A stretch of DNA of 64,000 nt from JBGPLJ01 sp963826145 (GCA_963826145.1 CAWGVW010000001.1:310001-374000); one strand, 5' to 3'; positions 1-9,318 are shown, counted from the first letter of the stretch. Numbers and translations: made by a program. The notes: generated by a model from the sequence alone, not told the origin.

Positions 1-1092
1 GACAGCTTCGACGATGGCGACGGCGCTTGGCTGCCGCCAAGGCGCGCCCCGCTTCGAATACTCTGGTTTCCGGACGCTCTCCTCATCGCGCGGACGGGTC
101 CGGAGCTTGCGGAGCTGCGCGGCGCACGCGTCCTCAAGATAGAAGGCCGGACGCCGGAAGATCTGCTGAACCGGCTTGCTGTGTTATCCGGTGGCATCGA
201 GAGCTATCGGCGCTGGAACGTCACGTGGTTCATCGAGAACGGCCTGCTGCATCCGCTCGGCCTCGCGCGGTCGAGCGAGCACCTGCAGATGGAGCTGAAG
301 CTCGTGAACGGCAGTCGCGTGACCCGAACGATCGAATTCGTGCCGCGTGCTTCCATGCCGCATGGCATCCACGCGCCGCGGCTTTGGTCCGCGGCACCGT
401 ACGACGCCGAGATCGAGCACAAGTGGCGAGCGGCCACCGATCCGGCGCATGAGCCCATGTACCTGCAGGAGCCCGATCAGCTCTACCGCATGAGCCGCAT
501 CAATCCCATCGATGCGCTCTACGTCCAGTTCCGGGCGAATGACGATGAGAAGGACGCCATCAAGGACTTCGTTGTTGACGTCGAGAAGCGGATCGAGAGC
601 GAGCATTCCGCGAATCTTGTGCTCGACCTGCGCTTCGACGTCGGCGGAAACTGCGATTACACGCGCGAGCTGATGCGGTGGCTCGCGACGCACGTGACGG
701 GCCGCATTTTCGTGCTGACCGGACCCTATACGTTTTCCGCGGGCATCGTGAACGCGGCGGCCATCAAGCACGATGGCGGCGATCGCGTGACGCTCGTCGG
801 CGATCTCGTCGGCGATTCGCTGCGCTGGTGGTCGGAAGGCAAGCCCCAGTGCATGCCGAATTCAAAGCTGTGCCTGCGTCCGACAACCGGTGTCTGGGAT
901 CTCATCAAGGGCTGCGCGGGCGAACCCGCGTGTTACGGCGACAAGTACGACGTCAACGTCGGCAGTCTCGATCCGGACCTCGCGGCACCCCTGAAGTCCA
1001 GCGACTGGCTGGCGGGCCGCGATCCGGGCATGGAGGCAGTCATGCGCGAATTCACGCGCACCTGGGCGGCCAAGGGCAAGGTGGTCCATTGA
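1..1092 (+). CDS. S41-like (C-terminal processing) peptidase family protein, 5' partial
   Basis: The frame is open from base 1, so the start lies upstream of the window; a GTG at 181 is only an internal codon. The early part (residues ELAELRGARVLKIEG) resembles a PDZ-type segment. The later NLVLDLRFDVGGNCDYT stretch, followed by GRIFVLTGPYTFSAGIV, matches the core of S41/tail-specific proteases, in which the Ser after TFSA-type motifs is the nucleophile (here FSAG). Export cannot be judged without the N-terminus. The stop codon TGA at 1090-1092 overlaps the proposed TTG start of the GST gene, so the two are probably co-translated. Family assignment is by motif only; the substrate is unknown. 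Confidence 0.7.
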   Translation, partial: DSFDDGDGAWLPPRRAPLRILWFPDALLIARTGPELAELRGARVLKIEGRTPEDLLNRLAVLSGGIESYRRWNVTWFIENGLLHPLGLARSSEHLQMELKLVNGSRVTRTIEFVPRASMPHGIHAPRLWSAAPYDAEIEHKWRAATDPAHEPMYLQEPDQLYRMSRINPIDALYVQFRANDDEKDAIKDFVVDVEKRIESEHSANLVLDLRFDVGGNCDYTRELMRWLATHVTGRIFVLTGPYTFSAGIVNAAAIKHDGGDRVTLVGDLVGDSLRWWSEGKPQCMPNSKLCLRPTTGVWDLIKGCAGEPACYGDKYDVNVGSLDPDLAAPLKSSDWLAGRDPGMEAVMREFTRTWAAKGKVVH

Positions 1093-1733
1093 TCCTCATC
1101 GGCATGTTCGATTCGCCCTTCGTGCGGCGCGTTGCCGTCACCATGAAACTGCTCGGGATCGCCTTCGAGCATCGCAATTGGTCGGTGGGCCGGGATTTCG
1201 ATCAGATCCGCAAGTACAACCCGGTGGGACGCGTGCCGACGCTCGTACTCGACGACGGCGAAGCGCTGATGGAATCGTCGGCGATCCTCGATTTTCTCGA
1301 CGAACGCGTCGGGCCCGAACGAGCGCTGCTCCCGCGCACCGGTCGGGAGCGGCGCACGGCGTTGCGGCTGATGGCGATGACGACGGGCGCTGCGGAGAAG
1401 GGCGTCGCCCAGGTTTACGAAGGGATCTTCCGGCCGGCATCCAAGCGTCACGAGCCCTGGGTTGAACGCTGCCGCACACAGATGCACGGTGCGCTGCACG
1501 AGCTCGAACGCTGGTGCGTGGCACGCGGGCCTGGCAAGTGGCTGGTCGGCGATCGCATGACGCAGGCGGACGTCACGCTCGCTTGTATATGGGCCTTTCT
1601 TGCCGAAGCGCCAGGGCTTGATGTGGCGACGGCGCCCTACGAATCGTTACACGCGCTCGCAGTGCGCTGTGAAGCGCTGCCGGAGTTCAGCTCGACCCAC
1701 GTCGCTTATTTCGTTCCGAAAGCAGGCAGTTGA
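1089..1733 (+). CDS. Glutathione S-transferase family protein
   Basis: Cytosolic GST-fold protein of 214 residues, the usual length. The N-terminal thioredoxin-like domain has DSPFVRRVAV (helix 1), VPTLVLDDG with the cis-Pro, and ESSAILDFLDE, the glutathione gamma-glutamyl binding turn. The C-terminal helical domain follows, with GDRMTQADVTLAC. I chose the TTG at 1089 because it adds the MILIGMF strand that GSTs normally have before the helix; an ATG at 1104 is the alternative. The TTG overlaps the TGA of the upstream peptidase gene. It probably conjugates or reduces electrophiles with glutathione; a glutathione reductase gene lies at 17.2 kb. The exact substrate is unknown. Confidence 0.88.
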   Translation: MILIGMFDSPFVRRVAVTMKLLGIAFEHRNWSVGRDFDQIRKYNPVGRVPTLVLDDGEALMESSAILDFLDERVGPERALLPRTGRERRTALRLMAMTTGAAEKGVAQVYEGIFRPASKRHEPWVERCRTQMHGALHELERWCVARGPGKWLVGDRMTQADVTLACIWAFLAEAPGLDVATAPYESLHALAVRCEALPEFSSTHVAYFVPKAGS

Positions 1734-2612
1734 TCAGGCCGCTCCGTACTTCTTGAACCAGGCAAGGGCCTTCGCCCATCCCTCCTTGGCGGCGGCGGCG
1801 TTGTAGCTCGGCCGATAGTCGGCGTTGAAGCCATGCTCGGCTTCGGGGAAGACAATGATCTCGGATTTTGAATTCGCCGCCTTGAGCGACTCGCGCATCT
1901 TCTCGACGTCGGTTTGCGGAATGCCCTTGTCGAGTCCGCCGTAAAGGCCGAGGACCGGCGCCTTGAGCTTGCCGGCGACGTCGATCGGATACGTCGGTTG
2001 CAGATCGGTGCGCTTGCCGTCGATGCGCCCGTACCAGGCGACGCCGGCCTTCAATGCATCGCTGTGAGCGGCATACAGCCAGACGATGCGTCCGCCCCAG
2101 CAGAAGCCGGTGATGCCGAGATGCTTCACGTGTCTGCCTTGCCGGTGGATTTCGCCCAGGCGACGGTTGCATCGAGATCGGACATGACCTGCGCATCGGG
2201 GACGCTGCCCACAATAGGCATCAGCTCCTTGAAGTCCTCGATCTTCGACACATCGCCCTGTCGCGCATAGAGCTCGGTCGCAACCGCGAAATAGCCGGCC
2301 TTGGCGAAACGCCGACACAGATCCTTGATGTGCTCGTGCACGCCGAAGATTTCCTGCACGACGAGCACCACTGGAAAGTTCTTGCCCTTCGCCGGCATCG
2401 CACGGTAGCCCGGCACTTCGCCGTCGGCCACGGGGATCTTGACCTCGCCCGCAACGAGCCCCTCGGTGTCGGTTGTGATCGTCTGCGCCGATAACCGGCT
2501 GCACGGCGAGGGCGAATCCGGTGGCGAGCGTTGTCACGAGGATGTCGCGGCGGCTGAGCGAGAGGGCGGGGAGAAAGCTGACGAGCTCGGGATCGCGATT
2601 GTCGTTTTTCAT
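1734..2612 (-). pseudogene. Dienelactone hydrolase family protein, two compensating frameshifts
   Basis: Three frames together spell one exported dienelactone hydrolase. The N-terminus (ATG at 2610-2612) has SRRDILVTTLATGFALAVQP, a Tat-like signal. The frame changes near 2488-2500, where another frame gives AQTITTDTEGLVAGEVKIP and then VVLVVQEIFGVHEHIKDLCRRF. It reverts near 2126-2132, just before LGITGFCWGGRIVWLY. The nucleophile Cys (GFCWGG), Asp (GGLDKG) and His (AEHGFNADY) are all present. The first site looks like one extra base and the second like one missing base, so the net frame is restored. With every catalytic element conserved, an assembly error is more likely than a dead gene. 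It would hydrolyse lactone or ester bonds in the periplasm. Confidence 0.8.
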
Positions 2613-2676
2613 GGTCGTGCTCCGGGTGCCATATAAGAAGAGTGGCGGCACTATGTCAAAAGCGTTCAGATTCTAT

Positions 2677-3447
2677 TCAGGCAAGCTTTTCGAGCAATGC
2701 GACGAGTTCCGCCGGCAGGTCGAGCATCACGTCGTGCCCGCAATTCATCGTTACAGTCCGCCATGTCGGGTCCTGCCTGCAACGCGCGAGCGCGGCATCG
2801 AACGTCGGGCTCGGAAACCCGGTTGCGCGGATGTAGAGCTTCTTCGCGATCGACTGGTACGCGCCGGTGACCTTGAGTTTTTCGGTGAAGCAACGCACCG
2901 GCTGCGGCGTCATCTTGCTGTCGACCCAGGCGCGGTCCTTCTCGTTCACCTTGAAGACTTCCGCGGGAATCGGCGGAGCAAGGTGCTCGGGCCACTGCGG
3001 CGCTGCGGGCCCGAGCAGATCGGAGAGCGATTGTCCGTCCGCCGGCATGAACGCGTCGAGATAGACGATCGCGGCAATCCGCTCCTTCAGCTGCTCCGCG
3101 GCGCCGGTGATGACGCAACCGCTGTATGAATGGCCGACGAGCACGATGCCCTCGAGGTCCTTCCAGCGGATCTCGTTCACGACGTCGTTGACGTGTGTCG
3201 TGAGGTCGATCGCATCACTCGCGAGGTGCGAGCGCTCGCCGACGCCGGAGAGCGTAGGCGCGACGACGTAGTGATGCTTCGCCGTCAAACGGTCTTCAAC
3301 GCGCCGCCAGCTCCACCCGCCGTGCCAGGCGCCGTGCACCAGCACGAAAGTGGTCCGCTTCGACGCGGCTTCAGACGCGGGAGCCATCAGCGTGCCTGCT
3401 GCGACGGCGGCGGCTCCCGTGAGGAGGTGTCGGCGGGAGAGGGACAT
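2677..3447 (-). CDS. Tat-exported alpha/beta hydrolase
   Basis: A 256-residue alpha/beta hydrolase. The start at 3447 gives MSLSRRHLLTGAAAVAAG, a twin-arginine signal peptide; an upstream extension to 3531 is in frame but lacks that logic. The fold begins FVLVHGAWHGGWSW (oxyanion-hole HG). The nucleophile elbow is GHSYSG, and the terminal catalytic His is in NCGHDVMLDLP. It resembles the EstC/salicylate-esterase-like group of small hydrolases. It lies alone on this strand, 64 bases upstream of the dienelactone hydrolase gene, and could be co-transcribed with it. The substrate cannot be read from sequence. Confidence 0.87.
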   Translation of the reverse strand: MSLSRRHLLTGAAAVAAGTLMAPASEAASKRTTFVLVHGAWHGGWSWRRVEDRLTAKHHYVVAPTLSGVGERSHLASDAIDLTTHVNDVVNEIRWKDLEGIVLVGHSYSGCVITGAAEQLKERIAAIVYLDAFMPADGQSLSDLLGPAAPQWPEHLAPPIPAEVFKVNEKDRAWVDSKMTPQPVRCFTEKLKVTGAYQSIAKKLYIRATGFPSPTFDAALARCRQDPTWRTVTMNCGHDVMLDLPAELVALLEKLA

Positions 3448-3534
3448 GGCGCGGAACTCCGTTGACTGACGGGGCGCGCAGTTTAACGCCGCGATTCGAA
3501 ATCCAATCGCCTCACAGCGAACTCGCGCCACCCG

Positions 3535-3996
3535 TCAGAGCAGCGGCAGGCGCATCTCGTTCGTCGGTTTGAAGCCGAGCTCTTCATAGAGCGGCCGGCC
3601 CGCGTCGCTCGCATGGAGCTGTACGCAGGCGAGGCCCTGGGAGCGGCACCAGTCGATAACGGCGTGCATCAACCGGCGCGCGAGGCCGCGCTGGCGGTAG
3701 CCGGGCTCGGTGTACACGTTGAGCACAGTGGCGCGAAAGAGCGCAGGTTCCTGGGGCATCGGCAACCAGCGGGCAATCAGGACGCCGGCACCGGCGACGA
3801 TTGCGCCGCCGTCTTCGGCGAACCAGTGGCGGTAGTAGCCCTCGGTCATCGCGTGCAGCAATGCCGCCTTGGATTCACGCTCGACGACGTCGAGCGCGGC
3901 GCCGGTCGCGAGGCCCATTTCTTCGAACATCAGGCGGCGATGGCGTGCGATGGCGGGCGTGTCGCCCGTGCCGGCAAGACGAATTGGAAATACCAC
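3535..3996 (-). CDS. GNAT family N-acetyltransferase
   Basis: About 153 residues. The acetyl-CoA binding motif A is visible as VYTEPGYRQRGLARRLMH, followed by ACVQLHASDAGRPLYEELGF, the typical end of GNAT domains. The AIARHRRLMFEEMG segment after the first strand is common in the family. The frame stays open upstream to 4107, but a start there would overlap the divergent MocR gene region. I prefer the GTG at 3994-3996 (VVFPIRLA), although its ribosome site is weak. It is transcribed divergently from the MocR-type regulator and may be its target; that is inference. Confidence 0.82.
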   Translation of the reverse strand: MVFPIRLAGTGDTPAIARHRRLMFEEMGLATGAALDVVERESKAALLHAMTEGYYRHWFAEDGGAIVAGAGVLIARWLPMPQEPALFRATVLNVYTEPGYRQRGLARRLMHAVIDWCRSQGLACVQLHASDAGRPLYEELGFKPTNEMRLPLL

Positions 3997-4091
3997 TTTA
4001 TAGAACCAGTTGTCCCGATTGGTCTCGTGCCGCCAAGATAGGGCTCCATATCCGGCCGGCATAGCTCCACTTGCCGGGAAAGTGGTCCGCA

Positions 4092-5549
4092 ATGACAAGG
4101 TTCGCACAGCTGACTTCCTTCACACGCGCTCTCGGTCCCTGGTCGGCGGGCGACGGCACGCTCCAGCAGCGGCTGGAGCGGGCGGTGCAATCGATCATCG
4201 AACGCGAGGCGTGGGACACCGCGCATCCGTTGCCGCCCGACCGTGTCCTCGCGCGCACGCTCGGCGTCAGCCGCACGACCGTGATCGGAGCCTATGAGGC
4301 GCTCGCCAGCCGCGAACTCATCGAGCGGCGTCACGGCAGCGGCACGTACCTGCGCGAACCGAGGCCGCTGCGATCGATCGGGCCCCGCGATCTCTCATCG
4401 GTACGCCTCGCCATGCAGTTTCCGGGCGGTGGCGATGACGCGTCGAGTGCGCTCGCCGTGGGTTCGATGCCCGCACTCGAGCCCTGGGTGCGGGACGCAC
4501 TGGGTCGTGCTCACAAGTCGATGGGCCGCTATCTGCGCTCGCACGGCATGTCGCCCGCTGGAATGCTGGACCTGCGCGAAGGCATTGCGTCCTATCTGTC
4601 CCACGGCGCGATGTCGAGCCGGCCGGAGGAGGTGCTCGTGACCGGCGGCTCGCAGATGGCCATCGCCCTGGTCGCGCAGCTCTATTTGAAGCCTGGCGCC
4701 GTGGTGCTCGTCGAAGAGCCGACCTATCTCGGCGCGCTCGATGTGTTCGAGCAATGTGGTGCGCGCGTCGAGGGTGTTCCCGTCACGGCGCACGGGATCG
4801 ATCAGGATGCGCTCGCCCGTGCGGTGGAGCGTTTTCGCCCGCAGCTCATCTATTTTTCGTCGACTGGCCAGAATCCGACCGGCGCCATCATGGGCGTTTC
4901 GGCCCGGCGCAGGCTCGCGCGACTGTTCGATCAATGGCAGATCCCAGTCCTCGAGGATCTCGCGCTCGCGGAACTCGTGATCGATCTCGACCAGCCGCCG
5001 CCGCCTGTCGCAAGCTTCACGACGCGGGCACCGATCTGGATCGCAAGTTCCGTGAGCAAGCTCTTCTGGAGTGGCCTCAGGATCGGCTGGCTGCGCGCGC
5101 ATCGGAGCCTCATCGACACGGCCGCGCGGCTGCGCCTCATCTCCGACATGGGCAGCTCGCCGATGCAGCAGCTCGCCGCCCAGTTCCTGATCGAGAACAT
5201 GGACGAGGCGCGCAGGCAGCGCCGGGCGGAGCTACGCAAGCGCCGGACGCTGCTGCAGACGGAACTCGCGAGCGAGTTCCCGACGTGGCGCTGGCAAGAA
5301 CCCGCGGCGGGCATGTGCCTCTGGGTCGACACGGGTGAGGCGAATACGCATGCGCTCACCCAGATCGCGGCGCGTCACGGGCTCATGCTGCTGCCGGGCA
5401 ATACCTACTGCCTCGGTGACCGCGGCCATACGCATCTGCGGCTGGCATTCGGTGCCGCGGAGTCCGACACTCGCGAAGCGGTGAAACGGCTCGCCAAGGC
5501 CTGGCACTCGTATCGCGGCAGGAGCGCGCAACTGCACGCGGCGGTCTGA
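4092..5549 (+). CDS. MocR/PdxR-type PLP-dependent transcriptional regulator
   Basis: A 485-residue fusion of a GntR-type winged helix to an aminotransferase-fold class I domain. The HTH is LPPDRVLARTLGVSRTTVIGAYEAL with HGSGTYL closing the wing. The large domain has VTGGSQMAIALVAQLYL, FSSTGQNPTGAIM and ASSVSKLFWSGLRIGW, where the Lys in SVSK should bind PLP. Such proteins sense PLP, or an amine that reacts with it, and control neighbouring metabolic genes. The ATG at 4092 is preferred over an upstream TTG at 4071. It is divergent from the GNAT gene, with only 95 bases between, so a shared operator is likely. Confidence 0.92.
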   Translation: MTRFAQLTSFTRALGPWSAGDGTLQQRLERAVQSIIEREAWDTAHPLPPDRVLARTLGVSRTTVIGAYEALASRELIERRHGSGTYLREPRPLRSIGPRDLSSVRLAMQFPGGGDDASSALAVGSMPALEPWVRDALGRAHKSMGRYLRSHGMSPAGMLDLREGIASYLSHGAMSSRPEEVLVTGGSQMAIALVAQLYLKPGAVVLVEEPTYLGALDVFEQCGARVEGVPVTAHGIDQDALARAVERFRPQLIYFSSTGQNPTGAIMGVSARRRLARLFDQWQIPVLEDLALAELVIDLDQPPPPVASFTTRAPIWIASSVSKLFWSGLRIGWLRAHRSLIDTAARLRLISDMGSSPMQQLAAQFLIENMDEARRQRRAELRKRRTLLQTELASEFPTWRWQEPAAGMCLWVDTGEANTHALTQIAARHGLMLLPGNTYCLGDRGHTHLRLAFGAAESDTREAVKRLAKAWHSYRGRSAQLHAAV

Positions 5550-5551
5550 TC

Positions 5552-5592
5552 GGAAAAAAAACGGATCCGGACGGAGGATGGTCCGGATCCGT
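5552..5592 (-). terminator. Rho-independent terminator for the UrcA gene
   Basis: A perfect 12-bp inverted repeat (5561-5572 and 5581-5592, arm ACGGATCCGGAC) with an 8-base loop. On the minus strand it is followed by a T run, seen as eight A at 5554-5561 on the plus strand. It sits just past the UrcA stop at 5620 and just after the MocR stop at 5549. The orientation of the T run shows that it serves the minus-strand gene. Confidence 0.85.
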
Positions 5593-5619
5593 GCCTTGCG
5601 GCCAGGGAGAGTCAGCGAA

Positions 5620-6009
5620 TCAACGGTTCGTGGACGCAACGGCTAGGGCAGGGGCCGACTGGCCGGTCTTGACGAGGTAGTACTGAGTGAGCTGCGGCTG
5701 GTTGACGTCCGCGACGGCATGGGCAATGGCTTGCTTCATGCAGGCTTTGGTTTCCGTGGCGAAGCGTAGCTCGGGGCTGCCATCGCTCGCGCAAACGTTG
5801 CGTGCCGCCGACCGGATCCGGCCGTAAAGCGCCACGGCACCTGCGGCGTGCGCGAGGTTGAGATCCCCGTACTTCACGGTCTGCGACACGACTTCGACTT
5901 CACCGGCCAGGGACGGGGCGGCGGCGAACGTGAGTCCGGCAACGGCCAGAGCGGCCGTCACAGCGAGCGTGCGGATCGAGAAGAAGGTGTTGTGGCTGAT
6001 GATGTTCAT
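5620..6009 (-). CDS. UrcA family protein
   Basis: Small secreted protein of 129 residues with a signal peptide (RTLAVTAALAVAGLTFAAAPSLA). The mature part begins VVSQTVKYGDLNLAHAAGA and continues VALYGRIRSAARNVCAS, with two Cys in the ARNVC and TKACMKQAI positions. This is the characteristic UrcA layout. The family is common in Caulobacter, sphingomonads and Xanthomonas/Steroidobacter relatives, and its function is unknown. It is a single-gene unit ended by the strong terminator at 5552-5592. Confidence 0.85.
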   Translation of the reverse strand: MNIISHNTFFSIRTLAVTAALAVAGLTFAAAPSLAGEVEVVSQTVKYGDLNLAHAAGAVALYGRIRSAARNVCASDGSPELRFATETKACMKQAIAHAVADVNQPQLTQYYLVKTGQSAPALAVASTNR

Positions 6010-6202
6010 GGCAATCTCCGTAAGTTGTATGGGTCGTGCTTCCGTTTTCGCCCGTCGGGGTCAATCTGATCGGTTTCGACGGTGGTGAAAGGTTGGCCCC
6101 AGCCCGTTCGGCGCGCTTGAAAGCGTCCTGAAACTTGGCCAAAGTTCGCCAAAGCCCGGCTGAAACCTCGATGCAGGGGCCGTTTGAGGGGTGAGGTGGT
6201 CC

Positions 6203-7669
6203 ATGGCAGTGCGATTTGTCCCGAATCCCATGTTCGCCGGCTGGGGCCCGGTGCGGCTCGAAGCCGACCTGCGCGACTGCGAGGTCGAGGGGGAGTTGCC
6301 CGCGGATCTGGACGGCGCGTTCTACCGCGTCGGTCCCGACTATCAATATCCGCCGAAGTTTCCCGAGAACATTCCGTTCGACGGCGAAGGGCACGTGAGC
6401 ATGTTCCGCTTCGCGAACGGGCACGTGGACTACAAGAGCCGCTACGTGCGCACGCAGCGCTTCAAGGCGCAGGCCGAGGCGCGCCGCGCCATATTCGGCA
6501 TGTATCGGAACCCCTACACCGACGATGCCGTTGTCGCCGAGAAGAAGATCAGCCGCGGCACCGCGAACACGCAGATCGTGTTCCACCATGGCAAGCTCCT
6601 CGCGCTCAAGGAGGACAGCCCGCCGGTCGCTATGGATCCGAACACGCTCGAAACGCTCGACGACTATTACACCTTCGGCGGCAAGTACCCCGCGCTCGCG
6701 CATACGGCGCATCCGAAGATCGATTCAGAAACGGGCGAGCTCGTCGGCTACGGCTATGAAGCCCGCGGCGAAATGAGTAACGACGTCTACGTCTACTCGG
6801 CGGACCGGCACGGCAAGATCAATTGGGAAGCGTGGATCAAGGTGCCATATGTCGGCATGCTGCATGACTTCGCCGTCACCTCGCGCCACATTGCCTTTCT
6901 CGTTATTCCGATGGCGACGAACGTTGCGCAGATGAAGCAGGGCGGGGTGCGTTTCGCGTGGGATTCGAAGTTGCCCACCTGGTTCGGCTTCATGCGCCGG
7001 GGCGGGGATGGGAGCGACCTCCGCTGGTACAAAGGGCCCGAACGCTGCGCGACTCATGTGATGGGCGCTTTCTCCGACGGCGATCGCGTGTTCGTCGACA
7101 TGGACATGGCGGCGAAGAACCAGTTTCCGTTCTTCCCGAACCTGCACGGGGAAGCTTTCGATCCGATCGGCGCTTCGGGGCAGATCACGCGGCTCACCGT
7201 GAAGCCCGACCGCAAGAGCGACAACTACGACATGGAGGTGCTATTTCCGGAGTCGGGTGTGCTGCCGCGCCAGGACGACCGCTATCACACCATGCCTTAT
7301 CGCTACGGCTTCATGCCGACGACCGACTACGCGCGTCCGCTCGATGAGCATCTCGCAAAGTCGCCGCTGCGACCGCTCAACTGCTATACGCGCTTTGATC
7401 AACTGAAGCGCAAGACGTCGAGCTACTTCGTGGGCCCGGCGTCCGGGTTGCAGGAGTGCTGTTTCGTGCCGCGGCGGACGGGCGCACCCGAAGGCGACGG
7501 CTATCTTGTCGGCATCGCGAACCGGCCGCTCGAGGGCCGCTCGGATCTCGTCGTCGTCGACACCTCAGATCTCGAGGCGGGCGCCATCGCAACCGTGAAG
7601 CTTCCCTTCCGGACCTTCGGCCAGATCCACGGCTGGTGGGTGCCGGGGGATCAGTTGCGGCGGGGATGA
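6203..7669 (+). CDS. Carotenoid cleavage / lignostilbene-type dioxygenase
   Basis: A 488-residue protein of the RPE65/carotenoid oxygenase family, Fe(II) enzymes that cleave a C=C bond in carotenoids or stilbenes. Visible landmarks are the opening GPVRLEADLRDCEVEGELP, DGAFYRVGPDYQYPP, AHTAHPKIDSETGEL with an iron-ligand His, YVGMLHDFAVTSRH with another, and RYGFMPTTD. The last His ligand lies in GQIHGWWVPGD, eight residues before the end, so the protein looks complete. The ATG at 6203 follows a GAGG-like ribosome site. It stands alone; no carotenoid biosynthesis gene is nearby. A lignostilbene or apocarotenoid substrate is possible. Confidence 0.9.
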   Translation: MAVRFVPNPMFAGWGPVRLEADLRDCEVEGELPADLDGAFYRVGPDYQYPPKFPENIPFDGEGHVSMFRFANGHVDYKSRYVRTQRFKAQAEARRAIFGMYRNPYTDDAVVAEKKISRGTANTQIVFHHGKLLALKEDSPPVAMDPNTLETLDDYYTFGGKYPALAHTAHPKIDSETGELVGYGYEARGEMSNDVYVYSADRHGKINWEAWIKVPYVGMLHDFAVTSRHIAFLVIPMATNVAQMKQGGVRFAWDSKLPTWFGFMRRGGDGSDLRWYKGPERCATHVMGAFSDGDRVFVDMDMAAKNQFPFFPNLHGEAFDPIGASGQITRLTVKPDRKSDNYDMEVLFPESGVLPRQDDRYHTMPYRYGFMPTTDYARPLDEHLAKSPLRPLNCYTRFDQLKRKTSSYFVGPASGLQECCFVPRRTGAPEGDGYLVGIANRPLEGRSDLVVVDTSDLEAGAIATVKLPFRTFGQIHGWWVPGDQLRRG

Positions 7670-7688
7670 TACGCGAGGTATTTGGAGA

Positions 7689-8198
7689 CTAATTTCCCTC
7701 TTGAACTGCGTGGTATATCGTCTCCTGTAAGGGCTTGTTGGGCAGAGTGCCACTGGACAGAGTTCGGCGCGTCACTCGCGTCCCATCGAATTCGATTTTG
7801 ACTATGTAGGCCTCTGACGCATCCCCTCCGCCAAGCCTGAGAATCAGACCATTCGTGCCCGATACGATCTCGGCGTCGTTTAAATCAGCCAAATCGCAAA
7901 ATGCTGAGCGCGGAATAAAGAGTGCATTTCCATTTACCGTGATCTGAAGGCGATCAACGACGCTGCACGGATATCGGCTATAGGTGCAGCTGGATTGAAT
8001 CACCTCTGGCCTGCCATCGCTCGGTTTGCCAATCTGCACTTCATGTGTCGTGATCGTTGCGCGAGCATTCCATTTGTCGATCGTCGCCGAGATAGTTGTA
8101 TCCCCGTGGGTCGCTACAAGTTTTGCTAGCTGATCCGCGCGCCCGTACATCCCGCACGCCACTACGCAAGAGAACGCCGTGATCAAGAAGCGCCTCAT
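7689..8198 (-). CDS. Hypothetical exported protein, atypical base composition
   Basis: A 169-residue protein with a signal peptide (MRRFLITAFSCVVACGMYG). I start at 8198 because this places the signal at the N-terminus; the frame extends to 8282. The mature part includes VIQSSCTYSRYPCSVVDRL and NALFIPRSAFCDLADLND, suggesting disulfide-bonded beta structure. Its DNA is visibly richer in A/T than its flanks and uses codons such as ATA, AAA and TTT more freely, which suggests recent acquisition. I recognise no named family. It lies convergent to the carotenoid oxygenase gene. Confidence 0.65.
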   Translation of the reverse strand: MRRFLITAFSCVVACGMYGRADQLAKLVATHGDTTISATIDKWNARATITTHEVQIGKPSDGRPEVIQSSCTYSRYPCSVVDRLQITVNGNALFIPRSAFCDLADLNDAEIVSGTNGLILRLGGGDASEAYIVKIEFDGTRVTRRTLSSGTLPNKPLQETIYHAVQEGN

Positions 8199-8429
8199 TG
8201 CACAACCTGAAAGCAGTTGTCGCCGCTTGTAACGCGCCAGCTCATTTGCGCAATTAAGCGAAGCAAGACTACCTAACACCATGCGCCGATTTCCTGTCGC
8301 AGATATCCCACGTGTTCGAGCCTTAGCTCGATCGCGAGACGCTCGGCCAGATCCGCGGGCTAATCACGGACCGTGAGTGTACGCGCGATGCGGATCGCGC
8401 GGCCTCGGACGTCCTCGCGGAACGCGTGC

Positions 8430-8471
8430 GACCCTCACCCCAGCCCTTTCCCCCGAAGACGGGGGAGAGGG
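8430..8471 (-). repeat. Dispersed REP-like palindromic repeat, copy A
   Basis: A G/C-rich hairpin next to the 17-base core GACCCTCACCCCAGCCC (8430-8446). The core recurs exactly in inverse orientation at 26119-26135, also beside a CCCTCTCCC-type hairpin. It lies just beyond the SnoaL-like stop codon. Such elements are common intergenic repeats in proteobacteria. Confidence 0.6.
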
Positions 8472-8484
8472 AGTCGGACCAAGC

Positions 8485-9237
8485 TCAACCGCGCCAGACT
8501 TTCCCGGTGACCGGATGCGGATAGTGGAAGGGCACCACGTCCGTATCCGGCCATAGCGGCCGCTTCGCCATCAGCGCGTCCGGGCCCCTCGGGTCCTTCG
8601 GATAGAGAGTCGATTCCTTCGGTACGTAGTTCGGCCGACTGTGGCTCCAGCCGGTCGCAAAGTCCGCGTGCCAGAGCGGGTTGTAGTTGAGGAGCTTCAG
8701 TTTCCAGACGCCGCCTTCCTTGACGTACTCGTTTTCGTAAATGCCGCCTTCCCACCAGGCCATGAGCGGCGTGCCGTTCTTGCGCGCCATGCGCGCGAGC
8801 GGGGCTTCCGAGGATTCGTGCACGCCCGCCTGCATGAAGCAGCGCAGGCGCCCCTTCGCGGTCCGGCGGTCCGGCGCGACGTGGATGATGTCCTGCAGCA
8901 GCAGGTGTTCGAGGAGGAATCCCGGCAGCGGCCCGTTCTTGCCGTCGACGAAGTCCTTGCCGAAGCGCTCGACGTACAGCCGGTGCACGCCCTGTTTGCG
9001 GCCCCGGTAGATGCCGCCGTTGAACTGGACGACGCCGTCGTCCGCGAAGAGATCGACCACTTCCCGGTAGAGGCACTTGTCGAGGTAGTACCCGTACTGG
9101 TGCTGCAGGTTGCGGATCGACGCCAGGTCTTCGAGCGCTCCCAACCGATGGGTGAGACTCGCGATCTGCTTGCTGAGTGCCGCGGTATTGCTGACGGCCG
9201 CCTTCTTCTGTTTTGCCTTCACTTTCTTCTTCGCCAT
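8485..9237 (-). CDS. SnoaL-like / nuclear transport factor 2 family protein
   Basis: A 250-residue protein opening with a Lys-rich segment (MAKKKVKAKQKKAA), a short helix, then a SnoaL-like domain: LEDLASIRNLQHQYGYYLDK, EVVDLFADDGVVQFNGG, a GVHRLY segment, and the closing strands GVWKLKLLNYNPLWHADF. Proteins of this type act as small cone-shaped hydratases, isomerases or dehydratases on hydrophobic substrates. The catalytic residues cannot be assigned with confidence. It lies 81 bases downstream of the aromatic amino acid decarboxylase gene on the same strand and may be co-transcribed. Confidence 0.82.
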   Translation of the reverse strand: MAKKKVKAKQKKAAVSNTAALSKQIASLTHRLGALEDLASIRNLQHQYGYYLDKCLYREVVDLFADDGVVQFNGGIYRGRKQGVHRLYVERFGKDFVDGKNGPLPGFLLEHLLLQDIIHVAPDRRTAKGRLRCFMQAGVHESSEAPLARMARKNGTPLMAWWEGGIYENEYVKEGGVWKLKLLNYNPLWHADFATGWSHSRPNYVPKESTLYPKDPRGPDALMAKRPLWPDTDVVPFHYPHPVTGKVWRG

Positions 9238-9318
9238 AAGTCCTCCGCCGTCCCGGTACGTTCGATCGGACCGGAAACTTAGCAGACGGCGTCGTCCTGC
9301 AATCGACTGCGAGCGAAA

